This document shows, piece after piece, positions 15,345 through 22,610 of a stretch of DNA of 33,056 nucleotides. Position 1 is the first letter of the stretch. Every line of letters starts with the position of its first letter. Below the pieces are notes generated by a model. That model had not been told where the DNA came from. It saw nothing but the letters and a program-made list of their open reading frames with translations, and made no database searches. Position numbers and translations under genes: made by a program. Origin of the DNA: Streptomyces oceani (lineage in GTDB: Bacteria > Actinomycetota > Actinomycetes > Streptomycetales > Streptomycetaceae). The stretch is from positions 534,683 through 567,738 of the forward strand of contig NZ_LJGU01000127.1 in NCBI RefSeq assembly GCF_001751245.1. The letters are read 5' to 3'.

Positions 15345-15741
15345 GGCGTCGGCCGGCCGCCGCGGCGAAGAGGACCGCGCCCAGGGCGAGGGTCAACCCC
15401 GCCTCGCCCGCCACCCCGTCGCGCTGCCGCCGCTGGTCCGTGCGGGGTGCGGGGCTGTGCTGGCCGGCTGGCGTGGCGTGGACGAGGTCCGCCGCCAGCG
15501 TGCCGGCCTCCGCGCCCGGCACCGTTGCCCAGGCCCCCGGCCCGGTGCGCTGCCCCGCGTGCCCCGACCCCGCTACCTGCGCCGCCTGGGCCGCCTGGGC
15601 CGGCAGCGCGCACATCCCCAGCAGGACCGAGACCGCGCAGGCGCACCCGACGGCCCGCGTCGCGCGCCTGAGGGGGCCGCGGGCCGGTTCCACGGCGCGG
15701 GAGGAGGGCCGTACGACATGCTGCTGTGCTGGACGGGACAT
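15334..15741 (-). CDS. Small secreted/membrane-anchored protein, sortase partner
   Basis: 135 aa from ATG 15741, with GGAGG five bases upstream. It has a basic N-terminus, a signal peptide (about 24-53, ending ALPAQAAQA), an Ala/Gly/Pro-rich middle, a hydrophobic C-terminal span (about 112-129) and an RRRGS tail. The hydrophobic-plus-arginine end is the architecture of a sortase sorting signal, but no LPXTG or LAXTG motif precedes it. The 11-bp overlap with the sortase-like gene indicates an operon. No known family was recognised. An open frame extends upstream to 15897 without a ribosome site. The lack of a sorting motif fits the loss of catalysis in the partner. Confidence 0.65.
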   Translation of the reverse strand: MSRPAQQHVVRPSSRAVEPARGPLRRATRAVGCACAVSVLLGMCALPAQAAQAAQVAGSGHAGQRTGPGAWATVPGAEAGTLAADLVHATPAGQHSPAPRTDQRRQRDGVAGEAGLTLALGAVLFAAAAGRRRGS

Positions 15742-15914
15742 GGGTACCTCCGGGTCGCTCCACCGAAGATCCCGCAGGCGCTCCGCCCCACGGAGCGGGA
15801 CAGCCCGGAATGCTCCATTCGGCCCGTCCGCGCGACCCGGACGGCTGACCATCGGCGACGGGCCACCGGCGACGCGCTGACCAACCGGCCCGAACACCCC
15901 ACTCCCTGACCGAC

Positions 15915-16694
15915 CTACACCCGGTCGACCAGGTCAGCGATGGAGTCCACCACCGTCGAGGGACGGAAGGGATGCCGGTCGACCTCCTCGGGCCGGGTGA
16001 GCCCGGTCAGCACGAGGAAGGTCTCCATGCCGGCCTCGAGTCCGGCGAGCACGTCGGTGTCCATCCGGTCCCCGATCATGGCGCTGGTCTCGGAGTGCGC
16101 TCCGATGGCGTTCAGTCCGGCGCGCATCATCAACGGGTTCGGCTTGCCGACGAAGTACGGCTCGCGCCCCGTCGCCTTGGTGATCAGCGCGGCCACCGAC
16201 CCGGTCGCCGGCAGCGCGCCCTCGGTCGACGGACCGGTCTCGTCCGGGTTGGTGGCGATGAACCGGGAGCCGTTGTTGATCAGCCGGATGGCCTTCGTCA
16301 GCGCCTCGAAGCTGTACGTGCGCGTCTCGCCCAGCACCACGTAGTCCGGCGCGTGGTCGGTCAGCACATACCCGATGTCGTGCAGCGCCGTCGTCAGGCC
16401 GGCCTCGCCGATGACGTACGCGGTGCCGCCCGGGCGCTGCTCGTCCAGGAACTGGGCGGTGGCCAGCGCGGAGGTCCAGATGTTCTCCAGGGGGACCTCG
16501 ATGCCCATCCTGGCCAGCCGCGCGTGCAGGTCCCGGGGGGTGTACATGGAGTTGTTGGTCAGCACGAGGAAGGGTCGGGCGGACTCCCGCAGACGCTGGA
16601 TGAATGCCTCCGCACCGGGGACCGGAACCCCCTCGTGCATCAGCACACCGTCCATGTCGGTGAGCCAGGACTCGATCGGCTTGCGCTCTGCCAC
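15915..16694 (-). CDS. HAD-IIA family phosphatase (NagD-like)
   Basis: Cytoplasmic haloacid-dehalogenase hydrolase that dephosphorylates small phospho-metabolites; 259 aa, GTG start at 16694. Motif I is LTDMDGVL with the nucleophile Asp13 and Asp15; motif II is LTNNS; motif III Lys lies in YFVGKPNPLM; motif IV is MIGDRMDTDVLAG. The IIA-type cap lies between motifs II and III. NagD and related enzymes act on nucleoside monophosphates, sugar phosphates or phosphoglycolate; the exact substrate cannot be read from the sequence. It is divergent from the Gfo/Idh/MocA gene, with about 240 bp between starts, and downstream of nothing obviously related. Confidence 0.9.
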   Translation of the reverse strand: MAERKPIESWLTDMDGVLMHEGVPVPGAEAFIQRLRESARPFLVLTNNSMYTPRDLHARLARMGIEVPLENIWTSALATAQFLDEQRPGGTAYVIGEAGLTTALHDIGYVLTDHAPDYVVLGETRTYSFEALTKAIRLINNGSRFIATNPDETGPSTEGALPATGSVAALITKATGREPYFVGKPNPLMMRAGLNAIGAHSETSAMIGDRMDTDVLAGLEAGMETFLVLTGLTRPEEVDRHPFRPSTVVDSIADLVDRV

Positions 16695-16937
16695 GTGACG
16701 GCTCCTGACGCGTGTGGTGGTGACGAATCCGTTCCGGCGTGGGAACGTCCCGGCCCCGCGGTCCGCGACGTTCCCCGTTCAGCGTAGCCGGGCGTGCGGA
16801 CAGCGCATCCACGGCTGCTCCGCTCGGCGTTGGGACGCGTACGGGCGCGGGCGTCGTACGGAGCGCCGGCGCGGGAGTCGGCCGAACGGGCCCGAGTGGG
16901 CCCGAGCGCGCGCCATGCCGTGTGCGAGAGTGGGCGC

Positions 16938-18098
16938 ATGCACGCAGCGCCCAATGACCTGCGGGTCGGGTTGATCGGCTACGGCCTGGCTGGTTCCGTC
17001 TTCCACGCTCCCCTGATCGCGGCCACCGACGGCCTGACCCTCGACGCGGTGGTGACCTCCAGTCCGCACCGGCAGGAACAGGCCCGCGCCGAACACGGCC
17101 CGCGGCTCCGTACGCTGGCCAGCGCGAACGAACTCTGGGCGCGCGGCAGCGACCGGCCGGACCTGGTCGTCCTCGCCTCACCGAACCGTACGCACGTCCC
17201 GCTGGCCCGGCAGGCGCTGACCGCGGGCGTCCCGGTCGTCGTCGACAAGCCGCTGGCCGGCACCGCGGCCGAGGCGGCGGAGCTGGACGCGCTGGCCACC
17301 GACCGGGGGCTGCTGCTCTCCGTCTTCCAGAACCGCCGCTGGGACAACGACTTCCGTACCCTTCGGGCGCTCCTCGAACAGCGGGCCCTCGGCCGGGTGC
17401 TGCGCTTCGAGTCGCGTTTCGAGCGCTGGCGCCCGCAACCCAGGGGCGGCTGGCGCGAGTCGGGAGATCCGGCGGAGATCGGCGGGCTGCTCTACGACCT
17501 GGGCAGTCACCTGGTCGACCAGGCGTTGACGTTGTTCGGACCGGCGGAGTCGGTCTACGCGGAGTCGGACGTGCGGCGTACGGCCGCCGAGGCGGACGAC
17601 GACACGTTCCTCGCGGTCACCCATCGCGGCGGGGTGCGCTCGCACCTGTGGATGAGCGCGACCGCGGCACAACTCGGCCCGCGCTTCCGGGTGCTGGGCA
17701 GCCGGGCGGCGTACGTGAAGCACGGGCTGGACCCGCAGGAGGCGGCCCTGCGGGCGGGCTCCCGCCCCGGACACGACGACGCGCCCTGGGGCGTGGAGCC
17801 GGAGTCCGCCTGGGGCACGCTCGGGACGCTGGAGGGCACCGAGCAGGTGCCCACCCTTCCCGGGGCCTATCCGGACTACTACGCCGGGATCGCGCGGGCG
17901 CTGCGCGAGGGTACGCCGCCGCCGGTCACCGCCGCCCAGGCGACGGCCGCGCTCCGGGTGATCGAGGGCGCGCGCCGCTCCGCCCGGGAGGGCCGGACGG
18001 TGCGACTGGCCCTCGGCGACGGCGGGTCGGACCGACCGGACCAGCCCGACCAACTGGCCCAGCCGGACCAGCCAGGTCAGGCGGCGCGTAGCTCCTGA
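16938..18098 (+). CDS. Gfo/Idh/MocA family NAD(P)-dependent oxidoreductase
   Basis: Predicted sugar/inositol-type dehydrogenase, 386 aa from ATG 16938; upstream in-frame sequence to 16794 is arginine-rich and unlikely to be coding. The N-terminal Rossmann fold has GLIGYGLAGSVFHAPLI. The family EKP-type motif reads VVDKPLAGT, carrying the catalytic Lys. The C-terminal alpha/beta domain contains GGLLYDLGSHLVDQAL, with the conserved His. The last 25 residues are a Asp-Gln-Pro-rich repeat (DQPDQLAQPDQPGQ) not expected in the fold. That tail overlaps the end of the convergent FAH-family gene by 22 bp. The substrate is unknown. Confidence 0.9.
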   Translation: MHAAPNDLRVGLIGYGLAGSVFHAPLIAATDGLTLDAVVTSSPHRQEQARAEHGPRLRTLASANELWARGSDRPDLVVLASPNRTHVPLARQALTAGVPVVVDKPLAGTAAEAAELDALATDRGLLLSVFQNRRWDNDFRTLRALLEQRALGRVLRFESRFERWRPQPRGGWRESGDPAEIGGLLYDLGSHLVDQALTLFGPAESVYAESDVRRTAAEADDDTFLAVTHRGGVRSHLWMSATAAQLGPRFRVLGSRAAYVKHGLDPQEAALRAGSRPGHDDAPWGVEPESAWGTLGTLEGTEQVPTLPGAYPDYYAGIARALREGTPPPVTAAQATAALRVIEGARRSAREGRTVRLALGDGGSDRPDQPDQLAQPDQPGQAARSS

Positions 18099-18934
18099 CG
18101 CTGCCGGCCGAGCCCGTCGATCTCCAGTTCCACGACGTCCCCGGCTCGCAGGTAGGGCTTCGGCTCGGGATGTCCCATCGCGACGCCGGCGGGCGTCCCG
18201 GTGTTGATGACGTCTCCGGGATAGAGGGTCATGAACCAGCTGAGGTAGCGCACCACCTCGGCCACCGGGAATATCTGCTCGGCCGTGCTGCCGTCCTGGC
18301 GCAGCGTGCCGTTGACCCACAGCCGGAGCCCGAGCGTCTGCGGGTCCGCGATCTCGTCCGGGGTGACCAGCCAGGGACCGAGGGGGTTGAAGGTCTCGCA
18401 GTTCTTCCCCTTGTCCCACTGGCCACCGCGCTCCAGTTGGAACTCACGCTCCGAGACGTCGTGCGCGACGGCGTAGCCGCCGACCGCGGCCAGCGCCTCT
18501 TCGTCCGTCTCCAATCGACGGCTGGTACGCCCGATCACGACGGCCAACTCCACCTCCCAGTCCGTACGCACGCTGCCGCGCGGCACGAGCACCGGGTCGT
18601 GGGGGCCGACCACCGTGTCCGGCGCCTTCATGAAGAGGATGGGCTCCGTAGGGATCGGAGCGCCGGTCTCCCGGGCGTGGTCGTGGTAGTTCAGGCCGAT
18701 GCAGACGATCTTGCCGATCCGGGCGAGTGGCGGCCCGAGGCGCGTGCCCGGCTCCACCACCGGCAGGTCACCGGCCGCCGCCCGGGAGGCCGTACGCGCC
18801 AGTGCGGCGTCGTCCGCGAGCAACGCGCCGTCGACGTCCGGCAGTATCCCGGACAGATCGCGCAACGTACCCGTTTCGTCGAGCAGTGCCGGGCGCTCCG
18901 TCCCCGTCGTTCCGACACGCAACAGCTTCACCAT
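18077..18934 (-). CDS. Fumarylacetoacetate hydrolase (FAH) family protein
   Basis: 285 aa from ATG 18934 with GGAGA just upstream. The FAH superfamily comprises Mg2+/Mn2+ enzymes that hydrolyse, decarboxylate or hydrate beta-diketo acids and related compounds. Visible motifs: KIVCIGLNYHDHARETG, metal ligands Glu127 and Glu129 in DWEVELAVVIG, Asp159 in YAVAHDVSERE, then GKNCETFNPLGPWLVTPDEI and DVINTGTPAGVAMG. The N-terminal cap-like region (1-65) is typical of the longer bacterial members. Which reaction it performs cannot be told; the family includes ureidoglycolate lyase-like, acylpyruvase and oxaloacetate decarboxylase members. It converges on the oxidoreductase gene with overlapping 3' ends. 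Confidence 0.9.
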   Translation of the reverse strand: MVKLLRVGTTGTERPALLDETGTLRDLSGILPDVDGALLADDAALARTASRAAAGDLPVVEPGTRLGPPLARIGKIVCIGLNYHDHARETGAPIPTEPILFMKAPDTVVGPHDPVLVPRGSVRTDWEVELAVVIGRTSRRLETDEEALAAVGGYAVAHDVSEREFQLERGGQWDKGKNCETFNPLGPWLVTPDEIADPQTLGLRLWVNGTLRQDGSTAEQIFPVAEVVRYLSWFMTLYPGDVINTGTPAGVAMGHPEPKPYLRAGDVVELEIDGLGRQRQELRAA

Positions 18935-19284
18935 GAGTCTCCAAAGAGCTGGCCCGCGATCCCCGGTGGATCAGCGAGCGGCGTTCAGTGCGGTGCGTCG
19001 CAAGGCGAAGAGTCGTCCGCATACCGGGCGTACGTGGGCGACTCGACAACGCAGCGAGGTGCCGTGCTGAGCGACGCGAGCCCGCCGGGGACTGCGGGAC
19101 AGCCCTACGGTCGTGGGCTCGAGTCGGTACACGATGGGGACGGCCATCGAGCCTGCGTCGATCGATGCTCCAGGCTCGGTGATGGACGCGCAACGGGGTG
19201 TTCAGGAAGTGGGACGGCCGCCACCGGGCGGCGAGCGACCGTCCGACCGGTTCGGCCGCGCCCTACCGGCTCGGCCGACTCCGG
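18935..19284. other. Intergenic region, FAH gene / DUF445 gene
   Basis: About 350 bp without a credible gene; both flanking genes run leftwards, so it holds the FAH gene promoter and the DUF445 transcript end. I see no strong hairpin, repeat or tRNA in it. The open frames crossing it are continuations of antisense shadows. Confidence 0.45.
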
Positions 19285-20616
19285 TCAGGCGCCGAGCAGT
19301 TGGGCCAGGGTGTGGATGGTCAGGCCCGCCAGCGCACCCACCACCGTGCCGTTGATCCGGATGAACTGGAGGTCACGGCCGATGTTCGCCTCGATCTTGC
19401 GGGAGGTCTGCTCGGCGTCCCAGCCCGCCACGGTGTCCGTGATCAGACCGGTGATCTCGTGCCGGTAGGTGGTCACCACATACACGGCCGCGCCCTCGAG
19501 CCAGGAGTCGACCTTGCCCCGCAACCGGGCATCGTGGGACATCCGGTGGCCCAGTGAGAGAAGGGACGTACGGGCACGCACCCGCAGTTCGCTGCGCTCG
19601 TCCTCGGCCGCCGCCACGATCATGGCGCGCACCGAGGACCAGGCGGAGTCGATCAGCTCCTGCACCTCGGCCCGGCCCAACACCTCCCGCTTGAGCCGCT
19701 CGACGCGCTCCCGGGTCGCCGGGTCCGCGCGCAGGTCCTGTGCGAAGTCAGCGAGGAAGCGGTCCACCGCGCCGCGCGCCGGGTGGTCCGGCATGTCCCG
19801 CATCTCGGTGGCGAACCGCAGGAGTTCCCGGTACACCCGGTCGCCGACCTTCCGGTCCACGAAGCGCGGGGTCCAGCCCGGGGCCCCTCCGCTGACGGCC
19901 TCCATCACCGAGTCGCCGTGTGTCTCCAGCCACTCGCAGGCTCGTACGCACACGAGGTCCACGAGCCGACGGTGCCCGCCGTCGGCGACGATCTTCTCCA
20001 ACATGGTGCCCAGTCCCGGTGCGATCTCCTGGGAGTTGGCGCGCCGGGTGATCGCCTCGCCCACCACGGCCTGCACGTCGGAGTCCCGCAGTACGGTCAA
20101 GGCACCGCGCAACGCGGTCGCCAGCTCGTCGGTCACCCGGTCCGCGTGTTCCGGCTCGGCCAGCCAGGCGCCCAGTCGGCTGCCGATGCCCACGCGCCGC
20201 AACCGCTCGCGTACGACCTGGCTGGACAGGAAGTTGTCACCGACGAAGTCGCCGAGGCTGCGGCCCAGTTGGTCCTTCTTCGTCGGGATGATCGCCGTGT
20301 GCGGGATGGGCAGCCCGAGTGGTCGCCGGAAGAGCGCGGTGACCGCGAACCAGTCAGCGAGCGCGCCGACCATCCCCGCCTCGGCCGCCGCGGCCACGTA
20401 CCCGGCCCAGGAGCCGGCGCCGGCGTGCTCCGCCCAGGTGGCCAGCGTGAAGATCACGGCCATCGCCACCAACGCGGCGGTCGCGATGGACTTCATACGG
20501 CGAACGCCGCGCTGCTTGGCCTCATCGGCGGCGGTGAACGCCCCGGGGCCGCGTGTGAATGCGGTCACAGCACCTCCGCCCCCGGAGGCGATTTCGCCCG
20601 AATATTTCTGTTTCAT
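19285..20616 (-). CDS. DUF445 family membrane protein
   Basis: 443 aa from ATG 20616 (GGAG upstream); a GTG at 20568 with GGAGG four bases upstream is an equally plausible start and would remove 16 residues. Near the N-terminus are DEAKQRGVRRMK and two hydrophobic spans: AATAALVAMAVIFTLATWAE-like (about 45-65) and the region ending EAGMVGALADWFAVTALF. The family motif PIPHTAIIPTKKDQLGRSLG is present. A long alpha-helical, charged middle follows, and the C-terminus has another hydrophobic segment (NGTVVGALAGLTIHTLAQ). The function is unknown; the topology suggests membrane-anchored helices. It is divergent from the SGNH hydrolase gene. Confidence 0.85.
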   Translation of the reverse strand: MKQKYSGEIASGGGGAVTAFTRGPGAFTAADEAKQRGVRRMKSIATAALVAMAVIFTLATWAEHAGAGSWAGYVAAAAEAGMVGALADWFAVTALFRRPLGLPIPHTAIIPTKKDQLGRSLGDFVGDNFLSSQVVRERLRRVGIGSRLGAWLAEPEHADRVTDELATALRGALTVLRDSDVQAVVGEAITRRANSQEIAPGLGTMLEKIVADGGHRRLVDLVCVRACEWLETHGDSVMEAVSGGAPGWTPRFVDRKVGDRVYRELLRFATEMRDMPDHPARGAVDRFLADFAQDLRADPATRERVERLKREVLGRAEVQELIDSAWSSVRAMIVAAAEDERSELRVRARTSLLSLGHRMSHDARLRGKVDSWLEGAAVYVVTTYRHEITGLITDTVAGWDAEQTSRKIEANIGRDLQFIRINGTVVGALAGLTIHTLAQLLGA

Positions 20617-20801
20617 CCTGCTCCACCTGGTCGACCCGCCTCTGCACATTGTCCCTGTAGGTCCCTGTAGGCGTGCCACACGGAACGGTTGACGGGGTCT
20701 CTGGCGTCTGTACGTGCGGGAGCCCGCGTCAACCGTGGGATCATGTCATTCGCCGACCGCCCGTAGCCCGGGCTTCGTCTGCCCGAGGGGATTCACCGAG
20801 C

Positions 20802-22109
20802 ATGACCAGGAACATGGGTTATGCCCTGCTGGCCGGATTGGCCGCTGTCGTCGTGCTGGTCTCGACCGCGATATTCATCGGGGTCGGCGGCACCGGAAGC
20901 GGGGCCGAGAACACCTCGCATCCAGGCGGCGAGGCGGCGCCGGCCTCCTCCGCCGACTGGGTCGGCACCTGGTCCGCCCCGCCCGCCGCGGCGGAGCCGC
21001 ACACCCGTAAGGGCTTCCCGGACACCTCGATCCGGAACGTCGTGCACACCTCGGTGGGGGGAAGCCGCGCCCGTATCCACTTCTCCAACCTCTTCGGCGA
21101 GGCACCGCTGACGATCTCGCACGCCACGGTCGCGCTCGCCGCGGCACCGAGCAGCCCGACCGCCGCCACCGGCAGTATGCGGACCCTCACCTTCGGCCAG
21201 AAGCGCTCCGTGACCATCCCGGCCGGCGGCAAGGTCGCCAGCGACGCCGTGTCGCTCAACGTGCCGGCCGCGGCCGACCTGCTGGTCACCTCGTACAGCC
21301 CGGACAAGTCGGGCCCGGTGACCTACCACCCCTTCGCCCGGCAGACCAGCTACCTCGCGCCCGGCGACCAGGCCGACTCGGTGCAGGGGCAGTCGTACAC
21401 CCAGCAGAGCCCGTACTGGCGGTACATCACGGCGGTGGACGTCTGGAGCACCGAGGCGACCGGCGCGGTCGCGGTGCTCGGTGACTCCCTGACGGACGGC
21501 ATCACCTCAAGCCCCGGCGCCAACCGGCGGATGACCGACTTCCTCGCCGAACGCCTGCGCACGGAGCGCGGCGCACCGCGCTACAGCGTGCTGAACGCCG
21601 GCATCAGCGGCAACCGCATCCTCTACGACGGCAACAAGTACGCCCCGAACAACGGTCCCAGCGCGATCAGACGCATCGACCGGGACGCGCTGTCCCGTAC
21701 GGGCGTACGGACCGTGATCATCGAGTTGGGGCTCAACGACCTGCTGAAGCGACCTCGCCAACTGAACGCCGACCGAATCGTGTCGGGCCTGGAGAACCTC
21801 GTGCGGCAGGCACACGCGGCGGACGTACGCGTCATCGGCGGCACGCTCACCCCGCTGGGCAGCCACCAGGGCTTCAGCCAGCGGTTGAACGACGTACGGC
21901 AGGAGATCAACCAGCGAATACGCTCGGGCGAGATATTCGACGCGGTGGTGGACTTCGACGCCGCGCTGCGCGACCCCGCCCAGCCACAGCGGCTGCTTCC
22001 GGCGTACGACTCGGGCGACGGACTGCACCCCAACGACAACGGCTACCGCGCCATGGCGGAGGCCATCGACCTCAAGCGGTTGAAGGCGGACGCCCCGGCG
22101 GACCTCTGA
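20802..22109 (+). CDS. Secreted or anchored SGNH/GDSL-family hydrolase
   Basis: 435 aa from ATG 20802, with a weak AGGGG box at 20786-20790; ATG 20814 is an alternative. A single hydrophobic stretch (about residues 7-28) acts as signal or anchor, followed by an Ala/Ser-rich linker. The SGNH catalytic blocks are complete: block I VAVLGDSLTDG with Ser229, block II LNAGISGN, block III ELGLNDLLK with Asn312, and block V DGLHPNDNGY with Asp406 and His409. A beta-sandwich-like N-terminal half (about 55-215) precedes it, as in the long Streptomyces SGNH proteins. It probably hydrolyses esters of lipids or polysaccharides outside the cell; the substrate is unknown. Confidence 0.88.
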   Translation: MTRNMGYALLAGLAAVVVLVSTAIFIGVGGTGSGAENTSHPGGEAAPASSADWVGTWSAPPAAAEPHTRKGFPDTSIRNVVHTSVGGSRARIHFSNLFGEAPLTISHATVALAAAPSSPTAATGSMRTLTFGQKRSVTIPAGGKVASDAVSLNVPAAADLLVTSYSPDKSGPVTYHPFARQTSYLAPGDQADSVQGQSYTQQSPYWRYITAVDVWSTEATGAVAVLGDSLTDGITSSPGANRRMTDFLAERLRTERGAPRYSVLNAGISGNRILYDGNKYAPNNGPSAIRRIDRDALSRTGVRTVIIELGLNDLLKRPRQLNADRIVSGLENLVRQAHAADVRVIGGTLTPLGSHQGFSQRLNDVRQEINQRIRSGEIFDAVVDFDAALRDPAQPQRLLPAYDSGDGLHPNDNGYRAMAEAIDLKRLKADAPADL

Positions 22110-22610
22110 CCCGCACTCGCGCCCGCCGGCACGCGCCGTCCGCGCCAGCGCACGCTCTTCCGCTCCGGCGCCCGCGCTGCCACGCCGACACGCGCTCGCA
22201 CCGCCACTCTCCGCTCCCACCGGGTCAGCCGGGCACGCTTCGCCACGACCTCCGCACGCCCCGCGACCGAGAGCCACCGGCTTCCGCGTCGCTCGACCTC
22301 CGGACCATCGACGCCGGCCGACTCCGCGGCACCAGGGGAATTAGGCTGTGCTCGGACGCATCCATTTGCCTCGCTCACCCGTCTTGCTTGTAGCACTGCC
22401 GTGTGAAGCCGGTCGGCGAGACTCCCGTGTGTGCTTTCCCTTGGCCGCGGTCACCACGGGCAGGTGACCGCGACTCCCGGGAGTCGCATCCGATACGCCG
22501 CGCGTTCGGACGGGTGTGCCCGTGCGCCGGCGGGCGGCACGGACGATGTGACAGTAGTTTTGTGGGCGTACGACACGAATCGCCCGGCGGTGGACGAGGA
22601 GTGCCAACAG
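22110..22610. other. Intergenic region upstream of the PBP gene
   Basis: About 500 bp without a credible gene. The frames open across it read as arginine/proline-rich shadows. A weak promoter-like pair, TTGCCT (22366-22371) and TGTAGC (22389-22394) with a 17-bp spacer, could serve the PBP gene. No hairpin terminator for the SGNH gene was obvious. Confidence 0.35.

Noticed and set aside
20651..20670. Tandem repeat of GTCCCTGTAG (two copies)
   Set aside because: Only two short copies in a spacer; no sign of a binding site or mobile-element duplication.
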